Positions 8,825 through 18,600 of a DNA stretch of 35,238 nucleotides are shown here, piece by piece. Below the pieces are notes generated by a model, which worked only from the letters and a program-made list of their open reading frames with translations, made no database searches and was not told the DNA's origin. Made by a program: the position numbers and the translations under genes. Position 1 is the stretch's first letter. Each line of letters begins with the position of its first letter. This DNA is from an uncultured Chloroflexus sp. (GTDB taxonomy: Bacteria > Chloroflexota > Chloroflexia > Chloroflexales > Chloroflexaceae), in contig NZ_CALFBQ010000068.1 of the NCBI RefSeq assembly GCF_937951745.1, forward strand, positions 1 to 35,238. The letters run 5' to 3'.

Positions 8825-9151
8825 ATGTCCGAACGGCCATGGATCGAATTGTTTCCCGGCGTGTTTCGCCGCCGGATTGCGTTGACTGATCGAATGTATC
8901 AGATGGAAGTACGACTGACGGAAGGCAGCCATGTGCCGTTGCACAGCCATCCTGAAGATCAGGTCGCCTATATTGTTAGTGGTCGTTTGCGCTTTCAGCT
9001 TGGCGACGAGCTGATCGAAGCCGCTGCCGGCAGTTCGGTTGCTATTCCCGGCGGTACGCCGCATGCGGTTTGGACGCTGGAAGAGACATTGGCGATCGAC
9101 ACCTTTAGCCCGCCGCGGGCCGACTATTTGGCAGCCGATGGCGATCGGTAA
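8825..9151 (+). CDS. Small single-domain cupin protein
   Basis: The product is a 108-residue cupin barrel. The first cupin motif gives PLHSHPEDQVAYIVSGRLRF with His40, His42 and an acidic residue at 44; the second gives IPGGTPHAVW with His80. These are the usual metal ligands. Cupins of this size are often small-molecule binding proteins or simple metal-dependent enzymes, and no specific reaction can be assigned. The start is firm: AGGAGG lies five bases before the ATG. It stands alone after a terminator and converges with the arsenate reductase gene, only 15 bp from it. Confidence 0.85.
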   Translation: MSERPWIELFPGVFRRRIALTDRMYQMEVRLTEGSHVPLHSHPEDQVAYIVSGRLRFQLGDELIEAAAGSSVAIPGGTPHAVWTLEETLAIDTFSPPRADYLAADGDR

Positions 9152-9166
9152 GGTAATGTTTGCGCG

Positions 9167-9913
9167 TCACTGCACGTTGAACCACCTTGGTAACAGCGCC
9201 AACAACCCACGCACTCGCTCGCGCAGCTCGTCACGCACGGCGACAAACGCAGCGTATTGCTCCTCATTGGTACCGGTTACAGCCACCGGATCAGGAATGC
9301 TCCAATGAATATGACGTGCCGACTCGGGCCACACTGGACACTCCTCGCGAGCAATATCGCACACAGTCACGATCACTTGCGGTTTTTGATCAAGGATAGC
9401 GTCAATCGGTTTGGCTACCTGCTGATCGATTGGCGCACCAGCTTTAGCCATGACGGCAATGGCCAGTCGATGGATTGGTTGCGGGTGAGTGCCGGCACTC
9501 AACACCCCTACTTGCCCGCCACTCAGTGCGCGTAACCAGCCTTCGGCCATCTGTGAGCGGGCACTGTTGGCGCGACACAAGAATGCGACGGTGACGGGCG
9601 GCAACGGCGGCACGGTTGGTTCCGGCAGGGCCAATTCATGGCCAACTTGCGCGAGCAATGCCTCTAGTGCGGCGAGGTGCAAGCTGTAATAGATGACCCG
9701 CCCGTCAGCGTCACTGCGGTGGGCGTTGACTAACCCAGCTTGCCGCAGCATATTCAGGTGGTACGAAACCAGATTTTGGGCCAAGCCGGTTGCCGTCACT
9801 AACTCCGCGACTTGCCAGTCACTGTCACGCAGAGCAGTGATGAGCTTCCAGCGAGTTTCGTCGGCGAGTAGACGCAATCCAATCAACGCTGATGACGGGT
9901 GTGGTACGATCAT
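9167..9913 (-). CDS. ArsR-family HTH regulator fused to thioredoxin-type arsenate reductase
   Basis: One polypeptide has two domains. Residues 1-95 (ATG numbering) form a winged helix of the ArsR type (RLLADETRWKLITAL, then LVSYHLNMLRQAGLV). Residues about 105-248 form a low-molecular-weight phosphatase/ArsC domain. The phosphate loop is C113-RANSAR-S, the second and third redox cysteines are C185 and C192 (C-x6-C in VCDIAREEC), and the acid is in IPDP. Three such cysteines are what thioredoxin-coupled arsenate reductases need, so arsenate reduction is favoured over tyrosine phosphatase activity. The ArsR part has no C-x-C arsenite site. I chose ATG 9913; a TTG start at 9934 would add seven residues including one Cys. 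No ribosome-binding site is clear for either. No arsenite efflux pump gene is adjacent. Confidence 0.85.
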   Translation of the reverse strand: MIVPHPSSALIGLRLLADETRWKLITALRDSDWQVAELVTATGLAQNLVSYHLNMLRQAGLVNAHRSDADGRVIYYSLHLAALEALLAQVGHELALPEPTVPPLPPVTVAFLCRANSARSQMAEGWLRALSGGQVGVLSAGTHPQPIHRLAIAVMAKAGAPIDQQVAKPIDAILDQKPQVIVTVCDIAREECPVWPESARHIHWSIPDPVAVTGTNEEQYAAFVAVRDELRERVRGLLALLPRWFNVQ

Positions 9914-10208
9914 AGCAGTTGTACAGTATGTCAAACAAGGCGCAATGAAATGTAATTGCTATAGTAGCAGAGGCCAGCAGCATCAGCAAGCATCAAAGAT
10001 GTTCAATGAGGTGAAAGGCGAATTTCATGAGTGGCGAGGCTCTGAGAGGCGATATGTATGTTCGTCTTCACCTAAGTGCCGCTCTCTCAGAACAAGAGAA
10101 AAAAATAGCGCAGCCGGTGATCTCACGCGCTGGGCAGATATGTGTTCAGGGAACGAGACGTTTGCCAACGAGAATCAACGCTCTGCCCATATTCTAGGTT
10201 AAAAACCA
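9914..10208. other. Divergent intergenic region, no gene seen
   Basis: This stretch separates the ArsR-ArsC gene from the glycosyltransferase gene. Open frames here lack start signals and protein-like composition. The only structures I see are TTGACA near 9935 reading leftward, overlapping the alternative TTG start, and a loose inverted repeat gggcaga (10132-10138) with tctgccc (10182-10188) before the glycosyltransferase ATG. Confidence 0.4.
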
Positions 10209-11216
10209 ATGAACCCGCTTGCCGCTGAATATCCAACGTGGGTAGCGTATGCCCACCTCACCGCTGACCTTCCACCACCACCGATCCGCGATCCGGCACA
10301 GCCACTCGTGAGCATTGTCGTGCCGTCACTCAACCAAGGGCGCTATATCGGGGAAACGCTCAACAGCATTCTGACGCAAGACTACCCTAACCTCGAAATA
10401 TGGGTGATTGACGGCGGCAGCAGTGATGAGACGCCGAAGGTGTTGCGCGCGTTTGCCGGTGATGAGCGAGTGCAACTGGTGGTGGGCAACGATGCTGGCC
10501 AAGCTGACGCGATTAACCGAGGTTGGGCACGGGCGCGCGGATCGGTGTTGGCATGGCTCAATAGCGACGATACCTACCTACCGGGAGCGATTGCCACGCA
10601 GGTGGCGGCGTTGCAAGCTCATCCGGCGGCGGTTGCCGTCTATGCCGACGCGCGCTATACCGATGCGCAGGGCCAGCCGTTGTACACTATCGCGGCCCGC
10701 CCGTATCATCCACTCGCTCTGCTTCGATTGCTCATTCCTATGCAGCCTACCGTCTTTCTGCGCCGGACAGCGGTAGGCTTAACCGGCCCGCTCGATGTAC
10801 GCATGCGGTACGCCCTCGATACCGCGTATTGGGTGCGGCTGGCCCAACTCGGCCCGTTTCAACCCACGTCTACCGTGGTGGCGACCTACCGGCTGCATGC
10901 CGCCTCGAAGACGGTGACGCAGTTTGCCGGTTTTTATCGCGAGTGGTTGCAGATCGCCGAGCAGAGTTTTACCGTGATGCCAGAGTTATCGCCGGCGCGG
11001 CGGGAGGTGTTGGCCGATATTTACGCGGCGATGACCAACCTCGAAGCGCGCAACGGTTCGTTACGCACGGCGCTGCGCTATGCAGCATATACGTTGACGC
11101 TGGCCGGCTGGCGGCCCCGCTTAGCCAAGACGCCACTAGTGTTGCTCGATCGCTGGCTCGGTAGCGATTTGGCTGAGCGTGCCGGCAGTTGGTGGGGCCG
11201 GCAAACGCGCAGGTAG
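10209..11216 (+). CDS. Family 2 glycosyltransferase
   Basis: The product is a 335-residue GT-A fold glycosyltransferase that would move a sugar from a nucleotide donor to an acceptor such as a cell-surface glycan. The nucleotide-binding start VSIVVPSLNQGRYIGETL (34-51), the Asp in VIDGGSSDET (67-74) and the metal-binding NSDD (118-121) are all present. There is no membrane segment, so it is probably cytoplasmic or membrane-associated. The ATG has only a weak AGG eleven bases upstream. It is alone between a divergent and a convergent gene, so context does not identify the glycan. Confidence 0.9.
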   Translation: MNPLAAEYPTWVAYAHLTADLPPPPIRDPAQPLVSIVVPSLNQGRYIGETLNSILTQDYPNLEIWVIDGGSSDETPKVLRAFAGDERVQLVVGNDAGQADAINRGWARARGSVLAWLNSDDTYLPGAIATQVAALQAHPAAVAVYADARYTDAQGQPLYTIAARPYHPLALLRLLIPMQPTVFLRRTAVGLTGPLDVRMRYALDTAYWVRLAQLGPFQPTSTVVATYRLHAASKTVTQFAGFYREWLQIAEQSFTVMPELSPARREVLADIYAAMTNLEARNGSLRTALRYAAYTLTLAGWRPRLAKTPLVLLDRWLGSDLAERAGSWWGRQTRR

Positions 11217-11240
11217 CGGGTAGTAGTACCGCAGGGGCGC

Positions 11241-11277
11241 AGAGGGGGCAGAGGGTACGCTCCCCCCTGCCCCCTCT
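11241..11277. terminator. GC-rich hairpin between convergent genes, possible bidirectional terminator
   Basis: The arms agagggggcag (11241-11251) and ctgccccctct (11267-11277) are perfectly complementary over 11 bp. It lies between the stops of the glycosyltransferase and the CrtO-like gene. There is no T-tract, so the terminator role is inferred from position. Confidence 0.5.
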
Positions 11278-11295
11278 ACGTTCGCTGCGGTTCAA

Positions 11296-12957
11296 TTATG
11301 GGCGCAACAGCCTGCGTCCGGCGAGCACCGCACCGGCGGCAAGCGCTCCTGCGCCTAATACGATTGGCCCCCAGCGCCGAGCACTAGTATCCGCCAACAC
11401 GACGCGGGCCGTGTTGTAGCCACTGGCACCGAAGACACCGCCGCCGGGGTGGGTACTCGCGCCGGTGAGGTAGAGACCGCGGATCGGCGTGCGGTAACCG
11501 GCCAGCTCTGGTAGAGGGCGGAAGAAAAACATCTGGTCAAAACTCATCTCGACGTGCATCACATTCCCGCGTAGCAGCCCGATCCGCCGCTCAAGGTCGA
11601 GTGGGCTTTGAATGAAGCGGTCAATGATCTTACCGCGCATGTTGGGCGCATAGCGGTAGAGCACTTCGAGGATCGAGTCGGCGACCGCTTCGCGGATGTC
11701 GTCCCAGTTTCGACCATCGCTGAGCTGGTAGGGGAAATACTGCGACCAGAGAAAGACCGTGTGCTTGCCGGGTGGAGCAACATCAGGATCAATCGCCGAG
11801 AAAGTCATCGCGATCACTGCCGGATCACGGCTTGGCTGACCGCGCAGATAGTCTTCGTAAGCGCGGCGGACGTAGTTCATGCTGGGGCTAAGTAATTGCA
11901 AGCCGTGGTGACTCTCGTGCGGGCGGCCATAACTGCGAGCCGCAGTGTAGTCAGGCAGCTCCTCGGCAGCGCAGCGCACCGTCATACCGAAGCCGTTGCC
12001 AATCCGAATGTGGTTGAGCCGGCGCGCCAGATCGGCGCTGAGGTGATCGGGGCCAACCAGTTGCAGGAAGGTGGTCAGCACGTGCGCATTCGAGACCACA
12101 ATCGGGGCCGAGTAACGCTGGCCGTCTTCAGTCTCAACACCTTGCACACGACCATTCTGAACGATAATCCGGCGCACGGGCGCGTCGAGCACAACCTCGC
12201 CGCCCATCGCCTTGAGCGAGCGGGCCATGGCTTGGGTCAACATGCCCGACCCGCCACGTGGGTGCTTGGCGCCACTGTAGTGCAGCATCGCATGCCAGCC
12301 AAAGAAGTCACCAGCCCCGATCTCGTCTGGTGGTGGCCCACTCTGAGCAGCGAGCCACGTCATCGCGGCTCGCATTGCCTCGCTCTCAAAGGTCTCTTCG
12401 ATCAACTGCGCATAGCTGGTGAAGAGACGGCGAGTCACTTCTAGCACCTGCTGCTCGGCCTTGGGCAAACGCGGAATGCTCGACGCCACCTTGCCGAACA
12501 GGCGCGTCACCGAGGGCGGATTGAGGAAGACATCGAACACCGCCTCGTTCAGCGGCGTCCAGAAGTCGAGGAAGCGCCGGTAAGCTTCGGCGTCGCGCGG
12601 GCTAACGGTGGCAATACTCTGGCACGTGCGCTCGACATCGCGGTAGAAGTAGATCGCACCGCTCCCGTCGGGCAAGGGGTAGAAGGCGTATGGATCCATG
12701 TCGATGTACTCGAGGCCGTGCCGTTCGAGTTCGAGGTCGCGCACGATCGGAGTGAGATGGATCATGATGTGGGCCGACGAGCCGACATCGATCTTGTAGC
12801 CGGGGATGACCTCTTCAGTGCAGACGGCGCCGCCGACGATAGGCCGCCGTTCGAGCACGAGCACGCGCTTCCCCGCTTTGGCGAGATAGCCGGCGCAGGT
12901 GAGGCCATTATGGCCGCCACCCACCACTATCACGTCGTAATCGGTTGCTGATGACAT
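11296..12957 (-). CDS. CrtO-like FAD-dependent carotenoid oxidoreductase (phytoene desaturase superfamily)
   Basis: The 553-residue flavoprotein starts with the FAD-binding block VVGGGHNGLTCAGYLAKAGK (11-30), followed by ERRPIVGGA. Several stretches match the cyanobacterial CrtO beta-carotene ketolase as I recall it: HLTPIVRDLELERHGLEY, RDAEAYRRFLDFW, GGSGMLTQAMARSLKAMGG, DPDVAPPGKHT and MSFDQMFFFRPLPEL, then LTGASTHPGGG. Known CrtO enzymes add a 4-keto group to carotenoids. The family also contains PYROXD2-like proteins of unknown reaction, so ketolase activity is likely but unproven. Unusual is the C-terminal tail: a hydrophobic helix (about 530-547) then RRLLRP, which could anchor the protein in the membrane where carotenoids reside. 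AGAGGAG precedes the ATG. No other carotenoid gene is adjacent. Confidence 0.8.
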   Translation of the reverse strand: MSSATDYDVIVVGGGHNGLTCAGYLAKAGKRVLVLERRPIVGGAVCTEEVIPGYKIDVGSSAHIMIHLTPIVRDLELERHGLEYIDMDPYAFYPLPDGSGAIYFYRDVERTCQSIATVSPRDAEAYRRFLDFWTPLNEAVFDVFLNPPSVTRLFGKVASSIPRLPKAEQQVLEVTRRLFTSYAQLIEETFESEAMRAAMTWLAAQSGPPPDEIGAGDFFGWHAMLHYSGAKHPRGGSGMLTQAMARSLKAMGGEVVLDAPVRRIIVQNGRVQGVETEDGQRYSAPIVVSNAHVLTTFLQLVGPDHLSADLARRLNHIRIGNGFGMTVRCAAEELPDYTAARSYGRPHESHHGLQLLSPSMNYVRRAYEDYLRGQPSRDPAVIAMTFSAIDPDVAPPGKHTVFLWSQYFPYQLSDGRNWDDIREAVADSILEVLYRYAPNMRGKIIDRFIQSPLDLERRIGLLRGNVMHVEMSFDQMFFFRPLPELAGYRTPIRGLYLTGASTHPGGGVFGASGYNTARVVLADTSARRWGPIVLGAGALAAGAVLAGRRLLRP

Positions 12958-13187
12958 AGGGCTCCTCTAGCTGTGACACTGACTACAATGGTAGTATACC
13001 CTTAGTTTGATGGTTAAGAGAATTGTATCGGGTTGAACTATCTTCACGATGTATTTCAAGCAACCAAGCTCGCGCAACGGGACGACCGGGCGGTCGTTCT
13101 GCGTATGGCGAGTGTGTGCTGTAGCGATGCGATTCATCGCTCGGCCTTACGTTACCGGTACAGAGGCGCGAGCGAGAGTGAGGGATG
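12958..13187. other. Intergenic region with two short hairpins
   Basis: This region holds the probable promoter of the CrtO-like gene and the 3' end of the membrane-protein operon. Hairpins are acgaccg/cggtcgt (13082-13097, very tight loop) and agcgatg/catcgct (13123-13141). Neither has a T-tract. No gene is seen. Confidence 0.45.
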
Positions 13188-15662
13188 CTATCGCCTTACC
13201 CGATAGATCACCACTTCGTCTTGAGCAAAAACAACCTCACCGATCTGTGCGAGCGCAGCTAGCCCTTCTGGCGGGTATTGTTCACGTTCAAGCGCACCAA
13301 CATAAATGTAGTCGATCCCGTATTTATCGACTAAGGCTCGGATTCGATCTCGATCACCGCTGCGGTAGATTGCATCAACGGCCACACAACGCGGGCCGAG
13401 TTCGGCCAGCGCTGCCGGGTCGCCGCCGCGCCACTGCATTTCGTGGCCCACCCAACCCAGCACAGTGGCATGCCCGCTCGCTGCCGCCACCCCGCCGAAG
13501 CCTTGCCAGTTGTACGAGCCGCCGCAACGCGGTGGTTCGCTGCCGGCCACAACTGCGGCGTCATTCTCTACCGCCGCTGCTTCAAGTACCACGCTGCCCG
13601 CCGGTACGTTATAGCGCAACCACGCCAGCGAGGCTAAGCCGGCGGCGGTTTGCTCGCGGGGGGTATAGCCATTGAGGCCGCGCAACGGCCCGCGGCTGAT
13701 GTCACGGGTGACGATGAAGGGGTACACTAGCGCGCCGGCCAGCAAGAGAGCTGTGCCGGCACTGATCAGGCTCGCCGCTAGCCGCCGCCAACCCGTCGCC
13801 TGCGCCCATACCCACCACAGCCCGACTGGGGCCAGCCCGCCCCAGATCAGCCAGACCTGATAGTAAAACTTAAAGACGGTATTCATTCGGGAGGAAAGCC
13901 CCTCGAACACGTCACGGATGTAGACGATCTCAACCCCAAACAAGATGGCGCTACCCAACGCCACGAGCAGCAACCCGAAGCGGAAACCGGGTTCGGCGGC
14001 ATTGAGTGCCTGCCAGCTTGCCCACAGCGTGATACCGGCCAGCGCCAGCAACGGAAAATTAATCAGCAGACCAACAGTGAGGAGGATGAGCGGCAGCCAC
14101 AGCACCCAGCGCGGCATTGCTAAGCCGGCTAACGATTCGTTCTCTGGTGAGCGGTAAAGATAGCTGCCGGCGATGATCGGTAGCGCCATCAGGCCGAAGA
14201 TGATCATAAACTCGTGCCAGCCGCTGCGTTCGCCGAGGTAGATACCAATGATACTAGTTAGCCGACTAAGAATTGGCAGGTCAATCCACGGCGTCGCCCC
14301 ACCTACCGGCGAGCGAAAGGTGAGGTGAAACGGCAGAAAGAGGGCAAAAGCCAGCACCGCCACAATCACCGCTTCGCGCAGCCATGCCCGCCATGGAAAC
14401 GCAGCACCGTCGCGCCGGCAAGCCAGCGCCAACCCGCCCCAGTAGAGCAGCAGATAGGTGGGCAGATCCCAACTGTTGATCGCATACAAGCTACCGAGGA
14501 TCACCCCGTGCAAAGCGCGCAACAGCCAGCCAGATCGTCCGGCAGGGAACAGCGCACCATTGATAGGCAGGGAAGCTCCGCTACTCTGCGCCGCTACCGC
14601 TAGCGCCAACCCCATCGCCAGTGTCGCGAAGGGCAGCGCCATCACGTGCGGGTGCATGTCGCCGAGGCGAAAGCTGAAGAAGGGGAATTCGGTGATAGTG
14701 TAACGCCGCTCGCTGCGCGGCGGATCCCCAGCGACGCGATAGCTGTCCCAGAGCGAGCGCGATGGCCACCACCAGTTGAAGTCGTTCCATGTATCAGCCC
14801 GCCGCCATCCGTCAACCGTGCCAAAATCGTAAGTTGCGGTTTGGGCCGGGTAGGGTAAGGTGATGAAGGTCTCGCCACGCAGGGCCTGCCCGAGTGCAGC
14901 AAGGAGCTGACGGTCATCGAGCACTACCGCCCGTTCATCGCCAACGATCACTTGGATCGCGCCAGATTGATTGCCGGCTAACAAAATAATCGCAGCGCCG
15001 AGCACACCCAGCGCACTGCGGATCAAGGCTGGCGGCGGGCGATGCAACAAGCCGAGCAGGGCGTTGATCACACCAAACGCGCCTTGTGCGGTCATCGCGG
15101 CCAGCAGCGCTAACGCGAGGTTGTAGGCAGTTGCCGGCGGCAAGCCGCTGAGCATAGCCGGGATGGCCATGAGCAAGTAGCCGAAGTAGTAGTAGTTGAT
15201 ACTGTAGCCGGATAACCACGGGTCGTTGGGCGGGAAGAAGCCGCTGCGCTGGATCGCGTTGAAGAAAGCGAAGTCCATGGGGCGTTCGGTGCCCCACGGG
15301 GTGGGGTCGTGGGCACGCAGCCAGACCACGCCGAGCAAGGTGGTCAGAAAGATCGCTTCGCCGGCCAGCGTTGGGCCAAGTGGCGGCAGCCGTCGTTGCT
15401 CGCTGCGCCAAAGCCAGAGCCAGCCGCTGCCGGCAATGATCGCCAGACAGATGACGATCAGCGGTGCTTCAAAACGGCCGAGTCCTAACATTGCTAACAG
15501 CCATGCTAGAAAGCCGGTGAACAGCAACCCCAGCGGGCGAGCAAAGGCAGCACCGGCTCCCGGCAGATGGCCGAAAAGGCGCGCAGTTGCCGGCCAGCCC
15601 GCCAGCCCGAAGATAAGACCAATCACCCACCAGATCAAGACTTCGCCGGCAACCGCGCTCAT
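13188..15662 (-). CDS. DUF2298 (Chlor_Arch_YYY) multi-spanning membrane protein
   Basis: The product is an 824-residue integral membrane protein with many hydrophobic segments and a soluble C-terminal part. Family motifs are ERPMDFAFFNAIQRS (about 126-140), NYYYFG (156-161), TEFPFFSF...GDMHPH near 327, RMNTVFKF near 591, and YGIDYIYVGALEREQYPPEG close to the C-terminus. DUF2298 has no proven function that I know of; its layout suggests a GT-C-like glycosyltransferase (inference). I chose ATG 15662 rather than the longer frame because its ATGA overlaps the TGA stop of the upstream gene and GGAGGG lies six bases before it, so translational coupling is expected. The two genes therefore almost certainly form one operon. 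Confidence 0.9.
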   Translation of the reverse strand: MSAVAGEVLIWWVIGLIFGLAGWPATARLFGHLPGAGAAFARPLGLLFTGFLAWLLAMLGLGRFEAPLIVICLAIIAGSGWLWLWRSEQRRLPPLGPTLAGEAIFLTTLLGVVWLRAHDPTPWGTERPMDFAFFNAIQRSGFFPPNDPWLSGYSINYYYFGYLLMAIPAMLSGLPPATAYNLALALLAAMTAQGAFGVINALLGLLHRPPPALIRSALGVLGAAIILLAGNQSGAIQVIVGDERAVVLDDRQLLAALGQALRGETFITLPYPAQTATYDFGTVDGWRRADTWNDFNWWWPSRSLWDSYRVAGDPPRSERRYTITEFPFFSFRLGDMHPHVMALPFATLAMGLALAVAAQSSGASLPINGALFPAGRSGWLLRALHGVILGSLYAINSWDLPTYLLLYWGGLALACRRDGAAFPWRAWLREAVIVAVLAFALFLPFHLTFRSPVGGATPWIDLPILSRLTSIIGIYLGERSGWHEFMIIFGLMALPIIAGSYLYRSPENESLAGLAMPRWVLWLPLILLTVGLLINFPLLALAGITLWASWQALNAAEPGFRFGLLLVALGSAILFGVEIVYIRDVFEGLSSRMNTVFKFYYQVWLIWGGLAPVGLWWVWAQATGWRRLAASLISAGTALLLAGALVYPFIVTRDISRGPLRGLNGYTPREQTAAGLASLAWLRYNVPAGSVVLEAAAVENDAAVVAGSEPPRCGGSYNWQGFGGVAAASGHATVLGWVGHEMQWRGGDPAALAELGPRCVAVDAIYRSGDRDRIRALVDKYGIDYIYVGALEREQYPPEGLAALAQIGEVVFAQDEVVIYRVRR

Positions 15663-18600
15663 GGTTGCCCTCCGTTCAGGTTCGCCAGCATGCGCTGTGC
15701 TTCTCCGGCCCACGGCCCGTCAGGGGCAAGCTGCAGGTAGCGCTGTAAGGCGTCTTTGGCGAGTGTGGTCTGGTTACGCAACAAAAAGACACGGGCCAAT
15801 TGGAAATAAGGATCAGGCAACGCCGGGTCAATACTCATCGCTTGGCCTAACGCAAGCTCGGCCTTATCAAGTCTTCCCCAGTCGATCAACGCCGTCGCGA
15901 GTTTGTTATAGTTACCTGCCGTTGGGCTAGCCCGGGCCGCAGCAAGGTACGCCTGCTCCGCTTCATCATACCGACCGGCATCGGCCAAAATATCACCCCA
16001 TAGGTGATGCAGCCCGACATCATCGGGATTCGCAGCCGCTGCAGTAGCTAAGATTTGAGCCGCCTCGAACAATCGTCCCTGTTTGCGATAGGCTTCGGCC
16101 AGCCCAAAGGCTAGCGGCGCGTTGGTAGGTTGCGCAGCGACGGCGACCTCAAGCTCGGACAGATCGACCGCTGGTTCGTTAGGTGGTGGTGGCGGCGGTT
16201 GGGCCGCCGCCGGCATTTCCGCGCGCAACAGCCGGTAGCTGTCAGGCAAGGGCCGCACTTGATAGATCGCAACGCCATCTTGCTCGTAGACCGGACGCAG
16301 GTAGCGGTCGCGCAAGACGGTGAACTTTTCCATACCCTGTGGGTAGAAGGCGCGCTCGACACTGCCGATATAGACATAATCGACATTGTAGCGAGCCAAA
16401 ATCCGCAACGCCGTTTCGGGATCGTTGGTGGTAAAGAAGGTCTCAATATCGCGCACGCGCCGTCTGGTTACCACCGGATCGCGCTGCTCATCGGCGTGGA
16501 GGGCACTGATGACAGTAGGCAAGCCGGTGGCCGCCGCGACACGAATGCCGTAGGCGCGGTAAAACCAGAGGCTCGATTGGGCGACGATCGGCGTACCGTT
16601 GATCTGCTGGTTAAGCCAGCGAATTGCCGCCGCGTCGCCACGCAGATCGACGTGTACCATCGTCGTACCCGGCGCACATCCACCAAATGCGTTGCAGTCA
16701 TAGGTGAAGCTGGCCTGTTCCATAAACGCCATACCATCGAGCGTAGGGCCGGTTTCTATCGGGAAGCGGGTCACGAGCCGCGAAGGCACGGCGACCGGCA
16801 CGTAGCTAGCTGCGATCAATGCGGGAATGGCAATAACGGCGAGCGCTGCGGCGGTTGCTGGTTGGCCGCCGCGATGATTAAGCCACACGAGCATGCGTGG
16901 CAAGAGACCGGCAGCGGCTAGCCCCAGCAGCACCCAAACGTGCAAGCCGAACTTAAAGACGGTGTTCATCCGGTACCAGTCGCTGCCATCGAGATGATCA
17001 CGGATATAGACCACTTCGACACCGAGCGAGATGGCCCATGCTAGCCATGCCAGCAGCAGCGCGTACCATGCCGGTGCGCCGGCAGCCCGCCGTGCCAGTA
17101 GCAAGGTAGTCATCGCCAGCAGCGCCAATAGGCTGATCCGCAGTGCCCATTCAGGCAGCGCCGCGCTGACGATGAGCACGATGCCAGTTCCGCTCAGCAG
17201 CAGTGTCCACGACTGTGCCGGCAGATGCCGGCGCCAGCGTTGCAACGCCGCGCCAAGGATCACCGGTATGACGATGGTTAGCGGCAGACCATAGAGCAAG
17301 ATGTAGTCGAGTGGCAGGGTGACGTGGCTTGTTACCAGCCCGATCCCACCCACCATCGGCCAATAGCGGTCGAAGAAGGGAGCAAAGAGCGCGAGTGATC
17401 CGATCCCTAGCCCAATCGCTTTCGCCGCAGCCAACGTGATCACCGGCCAGCGCCAACCAGCACGCCGCACTGCGCCGGCAATGATGGTGATCCCAACCAG
17501 CAACCCGTAGGTTGGGAAATCCCACGAGTTGGTGACGGCCAGTGTGCCGAGGGTCAGCGCACTCAGCGCCCAGATCGTGCGCCCTTTGCCAAAGATCAAT
17601 TGCCACGCGCAAGCGATCGCTAACAGCGAGAGCGGCAATGCGATCAGGTGCGGGTGCAGATCGGCGTAGAGGAAGCTAAAGAGCGGAAACTCGTTGATCG
17701 TGTACGGAATGACCCGGCTCGGCCCGACAAACCAATCGCCGAGCAGGCCGACATTACCGCTGAGCAGCAGACGTAAACCGTTAGCGCCTTGCGACCATCC
17801 CGCTGCGATCAGGCTGGTGAGATTGCCGGCCAGCCCGATCAAGGCCAGCGCAACCAACCCGTACCGTCGCCGCTCACCCAACCGCGTCCCTAGTTCATAC
17901 GCACCAGCCAGCAACATGCCGAAGAGAGTGGCCAGCGCCAGATTGAAGCCGATCGCCGGATCGAGACCGAGCAGCTTGATCGGCAGCGACATCAGATAGA
18001 GACCGTAATAGTAATAGTTGATGTAGCCGTTGCTGTAGAACGGGTCGTAAGGCGGCATGATCGGGCTGCGCAAGATGGCGTTGAGGAATCCTTGCTCCAT
18101 GGGCTTTTCACCGCCCCAAATCGGATGCCACAGATCGGGATTAAGCGCGCGAATGACGGTCATCGCCGCAAAACCGGCCAAAAAGATGACTTCTCCGGGA
18201 ACGACTGCGCGCCATGCAACCCGGTCAGGCCGCACACCGCGCATCCAGAGCGCAAGCGTGATCCCGGCCATTACTGACAGTCCGCCAATGATACCTACGG
18301 TATCGTAACGCCAGAGACCCAGACTCGTCGGCAGCCAGATGGCATAACCGAGCATGATCAAACCAACGGGCCGCGCCCACGCCAACCCGGTTCGACCGAG
18401 CGCGGCATACGCTGGCAGCACGCCAAGGCCGGCGATCAGATACCAGACCAGTAGCCATGCCACGACTCCCAGCCATTGTTGTTCGCTCAGCAACGTATTC
18501 CAACCCAACCGGCCCGTTGCCGGCAGCTCTTGCACCGGTTGCACCAATTCGAGGGCGGGGATGGTGCGCACGCTCGGTGGGCGGATCGGCAGGTCGTTCG

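Noticed and set aside
9693-10202. Possible small gene in the gap before the glycosyltransferase
   Set aside because: Half of it is antisense to the ArsR-ArsC gene, and the rest has no ribosome-binding site or protein-like pattern.
13049-13675. Plus-strand frame covering the end of the 824-residue membrane protein
   Set aside because: Arg/Pro-rich antisense frame, with no start signal and no conserved segment.
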